A DNA stretch of 64,000 nt from assembly GCA_023101725.1 (NCBI GenBank), contig JALJCO010008724.1:248001-312000 (forward strand), read 5' to 3'. Position numbers and translations under genes: made by a program. The notes under the pieces are model-generated. The model did no database searches, had not been told where the DNA came from, and saw only the letters and a program-made list of their open reading frames with translations. This document shows, one piece after another, positions 11,331 to 22,420 of this stretch. How positions within the stretch are numbered: the stretch's first letter is position 1; every line of letters starts with the position of its first letter. Source of the stretch: Atherinomorus stipes. Lineage: Eukaryota; Chordata; Actinopteri; Atheriniformes; Atherinidae.

Positions 11331-13385
11331 AAAACTCAAATCTTAGCAAGTATGTTTTTCTAATTTCTAATCAAAATATCTCATCACACTCAAATAAGAC
11401 AAAATCATCGAAAGAGAAACATTTCAGTGAGATATGTCTCTGTTGTCTCTTGCTGTTTAAAGAGTGACTGTTGTTTAATTGTTTCATCACTAGCTGGGTT
11501 TCCATTACACCTGGAATTTTGTCAAATCTAAATTACAGTAACTTGAGTAAATGTAATTTAATTACTTCCACCTCTGACTTTCAGCCACATAAAAAAAAAA
11601 GAAAAAAGCAGCAATATCAGCTTTGGGCAATCTGTATGACCGATCCAAGTGAAGCCCAGACCCAGATCATTTTCATCCCCCCCCTCCCCCCCCCCCCCAT
11701 CTGTGTTTCCCCTCCTCACCTCTTTTTTGTCATCTCCTTCCCTCCTTTTCGGTTTCCTCCGGCGCATCTTTTCGTGACTCCGGCTCATAATCTTCTCTTG
11801 GATCCATTCCTGTTCTCTCACCTCTGTTGCCTCCAAATCATCCCTCTCTCTTGGTTCCTCTCCTCCTTCATGACTGACAGCCTTGTCATCAGACGTCCCA
11901 TTTGACGGTTTCCCTGACTCCAGGCAGTTATGCATATTTGAAAGAATGAATGAAATAAGTTGCCGCGCATATAGCCTACAGTGCGTGGAGGAAGACAGCG
12001 GATGTCTTTGTCTTCTACATTTCTGTCAAAAACTAATAAAAGTTAGTTTTCGATTTGAAATAAAATGGATTACAGAGGAAATGTTTATTGTTCATAATTT
12101 TCATTGTGTGGAAAAATCCCACCTAAAAAAACAATACGAAACATGTAAGCCTAATATTAGCTAAATACACCAGACCACCATTACATTTGTTCAGCTCGCG
12201 CACCCCTGGGGATGCACATTTGGGAATCCCTGATCTTAACTAAATCATCACTCATGCCATATTTAAAAGATCCGCATCTGGCATTTCTTTCCTTGAGAAA
12301 AATGATTTTGGGATTATAGGTGGTTTGATTCAATGGTGAACAGAACCTACTAAAAAAACAACATTCATCCTTATTTGTGAAGTTTACGATACCTTCAAAC
12401 CCTTATGGCCGATTCACAACAGGTCCATGTGCGCCACGTCCTGGTTTAGGTCCGACCTCCACCGCGCGTCAACTCACACGGGGGAGGAAGGTTTCAGAAG
12501 ATAAAGCTGCGTGAACCTTACCTACACACAGCTTAAGAGACAAAAACGACTTCTTTTCTTTTCTCTCTTTAAATTACCGCACATGAGCAAAATGACGTTA
12601 GAGGTTGTCGTAAATTTCTGTAACAGTACATTTTTGATAGATTAGGCGTTCAAGCATAGCTGTGTCTTAATGAGAATGAGTCCTGAGTGGATCCAAAATT
12701 GTGTTTTTCTCAGCCATTTTCCTTTTATGCCTCTGGGAGAGCTCAGCTTAGTTAAAAGTCAGGCAATGTCGGTGAGTTCTGGCAGTTCTCAAGCTATAAT
12801 GGTAAAAAAAAAAAAAAAAAAAGAGAGAGAGAGAGGTCTAAATTAAAGAAATATTTGGATAGCGATGACTTATGAATGACTGGCTTGCTTCTGTGCTGCA
12901 GACTTCATTCTTTCTGTCGGTTGTCAGTCTGTGAATTAAGTTTGCAGGGGTCAGTGCTGTGAAACTTCAGCAGACCACTTCTCTCTATGTTCTACCCAAA
13001 CAGTGGTGTGATCAATGGTGCACAGCCAGCAGAGCAGATTGCAAAATTAACACATGGGTCTCACTCTTGACAGTGCAAGCAATCAGCAACCAGCTCAGAA
13101 CAAGCTGAGGCAAGTCTATCCCAGTAATTGTTTTGGTTCACACTGAGACGTTTAGATACAGGAGACACATTACTCAAAATCAAATCCTTTTCACTACAGA
13201 CAGAGATACTGCCTGGTTGCCTGTTGTTGTCGGGGAGATTGAAAACATATTCACCTTTTCACTTAAAGACAACTTGCTAAAATAATAAATAAATAAACCT
13301 TCATTATCAGACTTTGGATGTAATCTACGTATGCTTTACAGTATATCACCACACAGACAATTCTTATTTAACACCAGCAATCCCA
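11331..13385. other. No recognised gene; short low-complexity tracts
   Basis: The stretch holds an A-run at about 11590, a C-rich run at 11678-11698, and an A-run followed by (GA)n at 12806-12835. A possible hAT-type end (gggaatccctg) lies near 12221-12231. No coding similarity is seen. Confidence 0.45.
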
Positions 13386-13399
13386 GGGATTTTCAGATT

Positions 13400-13442
13400 T
13401 CCCCCCCCCCCCACCCACCCACCAGTCACCCCCCACCCCCAA
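13400..13442. repeat. C-rich low-complexity tract
   Basis: A run of C followed by (ACCC)n and CCCCCACCCCC. Confidence 0.85.
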
Positions 13443-14151
13443 CTACCTTGGTTAATTGCTCTATCCTGTCCCTATTGTTTTACAAATCAGAGAAGGTGGA
13501 TGTCACAGCCTCCACGACTGCCACAACACAGTCTAGTAAAATGCCAAAGAATGAAACACAGTTCTCCCTCCAAACCCTTCAAAGACAGCCCTGCACTGGA
13601 GCCCCAAGCCCGACGGCCGGGCTTCGGGCCAGTGACCATATCACTGGGGATGCCCCCAGGCCCAGCTGGACTCGGGTCTCCTTTTTTAAATATAGGGAGA
13701 CCGGGGATGGTTGGAACATGGGGAGAGTTGAAACGCCACCACTTCCACCAATCAGAAAACAGATAGGAGCCAGGTGATCATTTCAGTGTTTGCTCACTTC
13801 CTGTTCGATCTCACATGGTGATCAGCAAGGCTGCAAACACACACATGCTGATTTTATTGAGAAAAAATGGATTTTCAGGTAAGAAAGTAATTTTTTTGGC
13901 CAAAACTAAACTTTGTCTAGTACTTATGTAACTGAAGTTAAACCTATATGACCCTCTGTAACTGAAACTGTTGTCTTTTAGGTAAAATGTGATGCATTTA
14001 CCCCCTGCTAATTTCACAGCACTATGCTAATAAAGTTAGCTTAAGTATGGCTGACAGGGTTGGGGTGGGTTGAAACATTTATTTCAAAACTGTTACAACC
14101 ATCCCCTTACTTAAAACTGACTATGTTTTTTCATTTTATTCTTTTTAAAGC

Positions 14152-14805
14152 ATGCCTGGGCAGTGGAAAAGAAAGACTGAAAGAGGTGTGCCTGCTGATG
14201 TTTTTTAAAAAAAGCATCTGATGAAGTCTCAAAACAGAGAAAGTCAGTCAGATCAGTCGCGAAGAAGCATGGAATCTCCCATGTAACTCTGAGCAGATAC
14301 TGCAAAGCACTGCAGAAGCTGAGAGACCAGGGGTCCAGTGATCTTCCCAGTGTAGGCTACTGGAGCAACAACAAAGTTTTCACTGAGGCACAGGAGAAAG
14401 TGTTGGCTGACTATTTGACTAAAGCATCTGACTTGTATTTTGGTTTGACTCCACATGAGGTACGAATATAACAGGTTAACTAGAGTAGAATACTTGCACA
14501 AGTGTCTGACAAATAAAAAAAAAAAAAACTTTTATGTACATGTACTAAGGTGTTATTCTACTTTCTTTTAGGTCCAGAAGTTTGCATATCAACTAGCAAT
14601 AGCATATAATATCAAACACCCACAAACATGGGATGAGGGGCAGATGGCAGGGCCTGACTGGTTCACATACTTTATGAAGCGGAACCCCAACTTGTCAATG
14701 AGGAGTCCAGAAGCAACCAACCTTGCAAGGGCCACAAGTTTTAACCGCAAAAGTCAGATGAGGTTTTATTCTGGATTGTTCTGGATTGTTCTATTATTCA
14801 AATAA
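14152..14805 (+). pseudogene. pogo-like transposase DNA-binding region, two exons, frameshifted
   Basis: An ATG at 14152 opens with MPGQWKRKTERG, the usual N-terminus of pogo/POGK-like proteins. A frame change occurs in the T6A7 homopolymer near 14199-14212. After it the frame encodes a Psq-type helix-turn-helix (KKHGISHVTLSRYCKALQKL) and the start of a CENP-B-type HTH. Exon 1 ends at 14459. An intron at 14460-14571 has GT-AG ends. Exon 2 continues the CENP-B HTH with AGPDWFTYFMKRNPNLSMR and ends with SPEATNLARATSFNR, then a stop at 14803-14805. Full pogo transposases continue into a roughly 200-residue DDE domain, which is missing. I rate this a decayed fragment. A DNA-binding-only protein is possible only if the frameshift is a sequencing error. 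Confidence 0.75.
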
Positions 14806-14886
14806 ATTCACTTCTGAAGCATATTATATGTTGTGAGGTTTACTTATTCTCCTTTTGTGCAAATGTTACAATTCTCCCCAGTATGT

Positions 14887-14922
14887 GTTACAACCTACCC
14901 CGGTATTGGGGTGGGTTGTAAC
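14887..14922. repeat. 15-bp-arm hairpin inside the pogo-like element
   Basis: gttacaacctacccc and ggggtgggttgtaac flank a 6-base loop, with one mismatch. It repeats the subterminal gggttg(t/a)aac motif of the element in inverted form. Confidence 0.8.
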
Positions 14923-15110
14923 AAAGGACCACTATGTATTTGACATTACTATATGAAGTCTGTGATATTCTTGCAGGGTTTTGAATTGGTGCTATTTTTA
15001 GAAGACAAATGTGGGTATTTCCCATAAGAGTTTGAGAACCATAGCTCAAAAACTCATTGAGTTACGGCAGTTTAAGCAAAAGGCGTTCCAACCATCCCCG
15101 GTCTCCCCTA

Positions 15111-16390
15111 AATGAATAAATAAATACATAAAACAGGTGATTAGAGAGATGTATGAGGTGTTTGTGTTCAACCAATTTAAATGGCAACACTTGAACGCAG
15201 CTGCCGCTTTTCCTTTCTCCCCCTCCTGTCGCTGACCTGCCGTGCAGGTGAGACAAGCTGCCTGTTATTAAATTAAAAGTGTATGCTCCTAGTTGTCTTT
15301 ATTAAGATAAAAAAAAGAAAAGATTTCTGATAGGCCGAAGCTTTCGCTGCGTTTATCATAATAATAAACACTGAGATAGGGTTTAAGTATTGCTGCGATT
15401 TGTAGATGAAATTTCCGTGCGCTGTTGCATCGCTGAGGAATTTTTAAAAAACACAATCATGAATTAAACACCTGCCAAAATGTTTTTTACACTTTACAAA
15501 CTCATGTTAATATTGAAAAGAAACTAAATATAGCCACTTTTGCTATAAAAGTTCTCAGATAAGATTGGAGGTGTACCTATAACTGCACCAATTCACATTG
15601 AATAAAATAATGCAGTCAATAAGTTAAACAAATTTTTTTAACCTTATTTAAATAAAAAATGTAATGAATATAGCCCAATATCATGCCACGATCCCCGATA
15701 ACTGTGACGGCAAATAGTTAATTACTGATTTAAAATGTTAACAAATTAAATAAATAAATAACTACAAGATTTAGATATAGGCCTAATTTACATGGACTTC
15801 AATCGTCTCCTGTTGCTTTTTAAATTATGTCGAGAGCGAGCACGCAGGTGATTTCTTTAATTGTGTGTCCAATAAAGTTTTAGCTTCTGAAATCAGATTT
15901 TTTTAAACAGTTGTGATGGAGCTCAGTTTTTATCTGGATTTATCCGGCTTCTTTCCAAACCATTTCACCGAACCTGGACGACCCGCGGTGTGTCTGGAGA
16001 TAAAAGAAAATAATATTCAGTGTAACGCCGGCTTTGTGCGACATGTTGATGCCAGCTGCAGGCGCACCGCTCTGTGGAGGCTCCAGCTGCTGATGTGACG
16101 AAGCTGTATTTCTGCTTTCTGAGATTCAGACATGAATCTAACATGTTTCAGACCAGCCGAGTTACATTAATACGTGGGGGCATATTACATTTCCCGTTTC
16201 AGGAGACTGTGAGATTATTAAAGGGAAATGAGGCAGGAATTTGAAAAAAACCAAACATGAATGTCCCTTTTTTTCATACTAATGGGTGATGAAGCGCTAA
16301 ATACCAAAAATAACGTTTCCACCCATGTTTCTCTACGTTGCCTTGAACAGGCTGTGTGCTGCAAAATGCGCTGCAATTCGGTGTCCGAAT
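15111..16390. other. No recognised feature
   Basis: AT-rich DNA without coding similarity. An open frame of 61 codons at 15913-16098 looks like chance. Confidence 0.45.
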
Positions 16391-16395
16391 TTCCC

Positions 16396-16785
16396 GCGCT
16401 GCCCTGCGGACGTGACGTCAAATGACGCTACATCCGCAGTTTTGATGCAGGAAAATACGGTCACGTTAAATAAAAACACTATAAGCGATAGTTATGGATT
16501 ATTCTGCCGTCAGAATACGATCTAGCTCAACTGAAAGGCCACTAAAAATTGTAACTACGAAGAAAAAGCTTAGTAAACAACATTATAGTTTTCCAGCTCT
16601 GCCATGCGGACGTGACGTCACATCCGCTGTTGTGATATAGGACGAAGCCGGTCGCGGTAAATTCAAACACTGTAAGCGATTCTTATGGATTATTCTGCCG
16701 CCAGCAAACAATCCAGATCAACTGAAAGACACTAAAAAGTGTAACTACGGAGAGAAAGGTGAGTAAACAGCATCATAGCTTCAGT
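16396..16785. repeat. Tandem duplication (about 200-bp units) with CRE palindromes
   Basis: Unit 1 (about 16396-16594) and unit 2 (about 16595-16785) share the order gctctgccatgcggacgtgacgtca-like start, acatccgc, a cggtcacgttaaat-like block, aacact, ttatggattattctgccg and tgtaactacg. The palindrome TGACGTCA, the consensus CREB/ATF site, occurs at 16413-16420 and 16613-16620, exactly 200 bp apart. Function is not shown. It could be a promoter-like segment or part of a repeat. Confidence 0.7.
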
Positions 16786-16999
16786 TTGTGCACACTCCCG
16801 TGACGGCTTGGCTCGTGGCTGCAGCTACCTGAAGCGCCAATCGCGGCAGTCGCGAGTTTCGTTTCTTAATCTTGCCTCAAGTCCCTTTAAGTTGGTTTGC
16901 GAGGTTGTGCAGTCCATCTGTTGTAAAAGCACGTAAAAATCTGAATGAGAGGGCCTTAAAGGAACTGTCGGAATGGTGAGATGTTTTTGTTTTCTTTAA

Positions 17000-17777
17000 A
17001 GGTGCCATGACATCAAATTTCACTTTTCTGGGGTTTTGGGTGTATAATATGACCTGTTGTGCACTGATGAGGCCATGTGAATGTCCAGAGTGAGAATCAA
17101 AGTTCCTGTTTATGGTCTGTCAGCTTTGTCTCTCTGTTCAGAAACAGTTGAATCAGACAGCAGGCTATCATTCTACGCAGTTCTATCATTCTACGTAATT
17201 TAATTGCTCCAATAAGAGCACACTATCAAGTAAGCAGTGCCCCCCCTGTCTCTCTCCTAACGGTCTATGCACCGTCCGCCCCCCTCCCCTCCCTGTCGGA
17301 TGCAGCTGCATGTATGGAGCTAGTAGTAACTTCTGTGCAGTCAGGTCTGGATTTTCAGACAAATGGATTTAAAAGAAAACTTCTGCAGTAACACTGAGGG
17401 AGGGGGCCACAACCTTGTCATTACCTGTAAGTTTATTTATTTTCTAAATGCTGTCTTTTCTGATAAACGTAGCTCGCTGTCTGAAGTGCCCATGTTGCTA
17501 GCAGTTAGCCTTTAGCAAACTCCAACTGCAGCTTGACCTAGATTCTCCAAATAAGGTCATAGCCAAATAAGGTGTAGCCAATCAAAATGAAGTCAACGTG
17601 GTCTTCGGGTAAAGCTCCATATCATCACCGGACCCAACTGTATTACTGAGGAAGTGAGGTCTGCCGTTTCAAAACAATACTCCGCTGTAAAAAATGCTGT
17701 TTTTTTCTTTGGAGTATTTACATATGCAGTAATGCCAACAACATAAACTAGTTTTTAACTGCTATGTCATCACTCCT
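17000..17777 (+). mobile_element. 778-bp TTAA-flanked element, copy 1
   Basis: TTAA at 16996-16999 and 17778-17781 flanks DNA with ends AGGTGCCATGACAT and, inverted, AGGAGTGATGACAT. At least 669 bp of a second copy occurs at 63332-64000, with matching blocks such as tggatttaaaagaaaacttc and tagccaatcaaaatgaagtc. No transposase ORF is present, so it is a non-autonomous piggyBac- or Kolobok-type element. Confidence 0.85.
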
Positions 17778-17781
17778 TTAA

Positions 17782-18560
17782 ATACCATCATTCCGACCAT
17801 AGAATGAAAAAATTTCTCGGAATGATTAGACCTTTAGCAGAAATTTAAGTGCTCCCATTTCAACAATTGGGGACCTATGTTGGAGGGTAAGAATGTCTGA
17901 ATGGCGATTGCCTCCCGCTCAGGTGACTCTGTCTGCAAAACACACTGCTTGCTGTTCCGGGACTTATTTGCATAATAGAAGCCGAGCTGATGAGGCGTTA
18001 ATACCCCTAAAAATACCAGAAGCGACAGACCTCGGCAGTTGGGAATTGTTGTTATGGAACCGAATATTCTAGGCAGTTGGGATTTGAAGTGTTAAAGCAT
18101 CAGAAATGGTCATTCAGTCAGCTTCCAGTATCTTTAGCCACTTTCAGACGTGGAATATTTGCGGTAAAGTCCGTGCGCTCTTTAACCAGAGTTGTGTTTT
18201 CATAGGCCTGCAGCCACGCGTCAATGACATTGACTACTCGGCTTTAAAAAATCGTCAATGTCAAATCCGGCTGTCGACGCGTTGCCACGCCCACTTGCAA
18301 CATGCACGTTCAAAAATTGTCATGCCTCCTGGCAACAGAGATGTCCCAACAGGCGCACCTCTTTTTCCTCTGCGTTGGTTTCCTGTCATTTACAGTTTTA
18401 TGACCAGCGGTTGGTTTGAGTCTGCCTCATATGAACCGCCGGAGTCCCGCACGCATCACCGGGCAGTACAGGAGTTTAAATGTAACGCAGCAGCAGCTGT
18501 TAATCCGGACGTTAACTGCAGTGAAGACGCCTGTAGCGCTGAACTGAGCTGCTTTTAGAA
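17782..18560. other. Unassigned; one 150-codon open frame of doubtful meaning
   Basis: An open frame at 18106-18558 (+) encodes a protein with no motif I recognise and unremarkable composition. It ends immediately upstream of a hAT-like terminus at 18576-18637, so it may be internal transposon sequence rather than a gene. Confidence 0.35.
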
Positions 18561-18575
18561 AGTTTGGTCCATTCA

Positions 18576-18637
18576 TCAAAAAAATTCTTAACGATCAATT
18601 ATCGATCATCGATTAATCGCGCCCATCCCTAGTTACA
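18576..18637. mobile_element. hAT-like terminal fragment
   Basis: The sequence ends atcgattaatcgcgcccatccctag. Its reverse complement, CTAGGGATGGGCGCGATTAAT, is a typical hAT terminal repeat in fish. The partner end was not found in the window. Confidence 0.45.
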
Positions 18638-18639
18638 GC

Positions 18640-19400
18640 AGCTTTATTGTCGACGCTGCATGTTTTATTTCTCTGGCTGAGAAAAATGAAGCCAGGTAAA
18701 TTTATTTTGTAAAGTTTACACGATTTTAAGAGTCTCATGCTAACTTCAGTAAATTTCATGGATAATAGGTGCAAATAAAAGACCGTAATACTGTATTTAC
18801 TCATACAAAACAATAAAATCAGATTAAAATGAAAATAAAATTAATTTTGAATTTAGAATAGATTTGAACATTTTCTCTATTTGATCTTTTTCTTCAATAA
18901 AAAAGACATTTGTTTTTCACTGTGCATCAGTATTTATTTCCTTTCTTTAAACAAATGTTTTTGTTGTTCTCTTCTTTTTTTTTTTTTTTTTTTAACCAGA
19001 CCAGACCCTTGTACTTTCGAATTAATGACAGTGTCCCAGTCCTGGACCTGTAGAATGCTCCATTCCGCCCACAATGCATCTTGGGATAGGGTTAGCCACA
19101 TAGGAAACATTGGACTGTCCTTAAAATCTGGGGGAAATAAGACCACATTTGTAAGCCGCATTTGAAGGAACCTTCCAATCTAGACAGCCTTGGACGCATC
19201 GCTCTGATATAAGCGGTCTTTAAATTCAGCCTCCACGGGACGTAGGCTCCCTCAAATATGGACACAGCCAAAGTTTGCATTATTACCATTTTACAGAGCA
19301 AGTCTGAAAGGGGATTTTGAAATACTGCATGCACAAAATCTCCTTTGGTATCAGCACACAGTACTTGCCAACATTAGGTTGTGAAAAATAGGGAGATTTT
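18640..19400. other. No recognised feature; T-run at 18975-18993
   Basis: AT-rich DNA with a poly-T tract. No gene or repeat boundary is supported. Confidence 0.4.
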
Positions 19401-19404
19401 TTTC

Positions 19405-19640
19405 ATCGGTGCATCGGCCCAAGTTGTGATTTAGGGATGCACGATAACTTTAAAAAAAAACAAAAAACACTAACAGATAAATTTCAGCTCCTGCAGGCCG
19501 ATACGATAACTGATACCCAATACCCAATAACACATACTGTACTTAATTAAAAAAAAACATTAAAAAATAGGAAATAAGAAAAAAATAAGAATAAAAAATA
19601 AATAAAAATAAGAAATAAGAAATGAAATTCGCTTTTCCGT
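19405..19640. mobile_element. hAT-like terminal fragments, then an A-rich tract
   Basis: tcatcggtgcatcggccc (from about 19404) and ttagggatgcacgataac (19432-19449) resemble hAT ends placed close together. An A-rich stretch with repeated aataagaa words follows (about 19545-19625). Pairing of ends is not resolved. Confidence 0.35.
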
Positions 19641-21790
19641 CACATCAAGATCACATAGACAGCATCTGAGTGTGTGTGTCTGAGTGACGACTTCTTAGTC
19701 TTCTTCTTGTGTTCCGACAGGCTGTACGCGCAAGCGTTGCCAGATAATGTGACAAATATCCCCCCCAAGCTTACTTGTTTACTTCACTGTAAAATCGGGA
19801 TATTAGTGGGATAAATTACCAGTTGGGAGCACGGCGGCAGAAAACGTAAAACATTGGGAGTATCCCTCGTGAATAGGGAGAGCTGGCAAGTATGTATCAG
19901 TGCTATGGCGCACCAAATAAGGTAATATTTAATGCTTGGTACAAGTTCTGCCTTTTAAACGAGAAACAAGTGCTACATAGAGGGGCTCTAGATTTGGCTG
20001 TGGAAAAAAGCTGCAAGATTCTCGTAAAGACTTTGTAAGACAAACAAACCTAATAGCTGGATTAGTGGATGGACAGGATTACTAATGGGGACACACAAGC
20101 GCCGCTCTGATTCCTGGCAAACTGTAAATGTTTCCAGGCTCAGAGGATTCCCTTTACATGATCATAAAAAAGAGGAAGTTTATGAGCAGTTTTGGAGTGG
20201 CTTAAAGAACTGATCACAGGCACGAGTCAAGCCAACTTTTAATCCTCTGCAGAATCCAACTTTCATTTTGGTCCAATTATTAAACTGAATCAATAATTGA
20301 TTTTCCAAAAAACATTAAGCCTCGTGTTCATTTAGCCAAGTCAAAGCTGTCGGTTTTTGTCACTTGCATCATTGATATTGAAGATTTCTTTGAACATCCT
20401 ACTTGCACTGAGCAGAAATTCTGCAGTGATCCCATCCAATTACCTAAAATTCAACACTGTGATGTCAATCTCACATTCTCTGTTGAACAGAAATGACTGA
20501 AGAATATCATTTTATGCTTAAGCTCAAATAAGGAAGATCTGGTTAAAGTCAAGTAACTGCGAGCTCTTTCATGCTTTAGCTGTCTGCGCTCAGTTAATTC
20601 CACATTCCTGAGGTGGAGCTGCTGTCAGTCATACAGTTTATGGCAACAGTTGTCACCGAGACGTATTGGTGGCAGACCCCACACACATGAACAGACACTC
20701 GATGCATGCTGGAGCACATTCACATGACTACATGACAAGGTCACTGGCTCAGCGGTGTTTACCATCCCGCTAGCTGTCACATTACAGAGTGAATCACACA
20801 CAGGTTGTAGAGGACGCACTGTTCATAACACCCAACACTCCCTGCTTGTCATTTACTTGCTCGTGGCTGGGATACATATTCCTGCAACGGCAAGCTTGCT
20901 CTTATGGAACAGTGAATGGCTCGCAGCAGCTCAGAAGTACCGAGGGGGAAAAAAAATAGTTCTCAAGACCTGTTACTGTTCACCAGTCCTGATATCGCCG
21001 CTCAGTATCAGGTAGAACTGCTGGGTGGCTCCTGATTGGCAGAATAAGTATTCTGTGTGTTGATCCACAGAGAGGAGTGTGCTAAAGCCTATTAGATGGT
21101 GTAGCCTGTGTGAAATAGCACTTGGAATTACAAAGTTCAGAAAATGGAGCTGCATTGATTTTTAAGGAAGAGTGGAAACGTGTTGCTTGACTCTCAGTTG
21201 CAAGTAAGAGCTTATAGAAAAGAATAGAGACCAGCCTGACGAGATAATTTTGTTCAGAGCTGAAGATAGATGATAAGAAACTACAAAGCCACTAACAATC
21301 TGCTGGATTATGTAGCCATTATGGCTGAACATCCATTCACACACCCTCATTCTCATATATGGCTTCATACACAGTGTACAGACTGGAATGCAGCCTCACT
21401 TTCTCTCTAATTGTCTTTGAGATGGTTCTGTCACCCTCTACTCAAATTTCAGGGTGGATGAATGATGATTATGGACCTGCAGATCATCACTTCTGAAAAG
21501 GCACACTCACACTTGAGTACATTCATTCAGGTATGCTTCCTAAAGATATACTTGTGCAACCACATACACGCAGACACAACTATTCTCATATAGCTTGCAC
21601 ACCTGCTTCAAGGAAACACTAAAAACCATTGCAGACACAATATGAATTTATGCTGGCCATATGTAAAGGAGTGCTGGGTAATATTTGTGAAGAGATATAA
21701 CAGGGTTATAAATTGTTTTAGTTTTTTCTGTGGTTGGAATGTGGGGGGATTGAAAAAAGTTAAACAGAAGCAATATCAGTACACAATATT
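19641..21790. other. No recognised feature
   Basis: Unique-looking DNA of moderate GC content. It contains no exon, RNA gene or repeat that I can support. It is one of the least repetitive stretches in the window. Confidence 0.45.
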
Positions 21791-21799
21791 ATATTAAAG

Positions 21800-22090
21800 G
21801 GGAAGTTCAGGATTTTTGACAGAGTGAACCCCAGCAATACGATGCGAAATGCAGTTATAAATAAATACTTAATTAAAAAAATAAAATGAGTAAAGTTGTA
21901 AGCCTTATATTCATAAAGCTCCCCTTGGCAAAGCAAATCTGTTCAACAAGCTGTAGCTTGCTACAGCTAATGGGGATCTTAACTAAACAAAACTTAACAC
22001 AACAAAACAGCCAGATCACCATTCTGCTGCTATAATGCTGGACAGGACAATTAAAACAAACAAAAAAAAAAAAACAAACAAAAAAAAAAC
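21800..22090 (+). mobile_element. 3' end of the poly(A) retroposon family, copy 2
   Basis: The order ccccagcaatacgatgcg, ttaattaaa, agccttat, ttcataaagc, ccttgg, aaagcaaa, ctgttcaaca, ccattctgct and atgctgg, then poly(A) at about 22055-22089, matches the minus strand of 125-350. It is a 5'-truncated copy of the same family. The A-rich tail is interrupted by C (aaaacaaacaaa). Confidence 0.65.
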
Positions 22091-22234
22091 AATAATGTCT
22101 AAATGGAGGGCAACAAGTGAGTACACCCCATGAAAAGGACCAAATTGGGCATCAAAGGGCCGGATTTAAAGGTGTCTATAAAAATGTGTGCAAATTTATA
22201 TATGTGTGTGTTTTCACATAAAATTTACTATAAA

Positions 22235-22420
22235 TGTGTTATGGGGGGGTGGGGGGGTGTTTTTTTTTTTTGGGGGGGGGGTGGTTTTTTGGGGGGGGTG
22301 GTTTTGTGTTGGGGGGGGGCGGGGGGGGTGGGGGGGGGGTGCGGGCCCCCCTCCCGGTGGGGGGGGCGCGTGTGGGGGGGGGGCCGGTGGTCCGGGGGGT
22401 GTTTGCTTTTCCTCTCCGGG
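22235..22420. repeat. G-rich low-complexity tract
   Basis: Runs of 6-11 G separated by T or C, with a T-run. The base order looks like poorly resolved sequence, and long open frames here are glycine/proline artefacts. Confidence 0.8.

Larger units (their letters stand above)
13695..15108 (+). mobile_element. pogo-like Tc1/mariner element, internally reduced
   Basis: Terminal inverted repeats of about 23 bp bound 1414 bp: GGGAGACCGGGGATGGTTGG at the left and the inverse ending GGTCTCCCC at the right, with TA at 13693-13694 and 15109-15110. The interior carries two exons encoding only the DNA-binding portion of a pogo/Tigger-type transposase. The DDE/DDD catalytic domain is absent, so the copy is non-autonomous. 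The motif ggggtgggttg(a/t)aac recurs near both ends (14054-14075, 14905-14922), as expected of subterminal binding sites, although binding is inferred. Confidence 0.8.

Noticed and set aside
18106..18558. 150-codon plus-strand frame as a host gene
   Set aside because: No motif, no splice context, and a hAT-like end lies directly after it. Kept only as unassigned.
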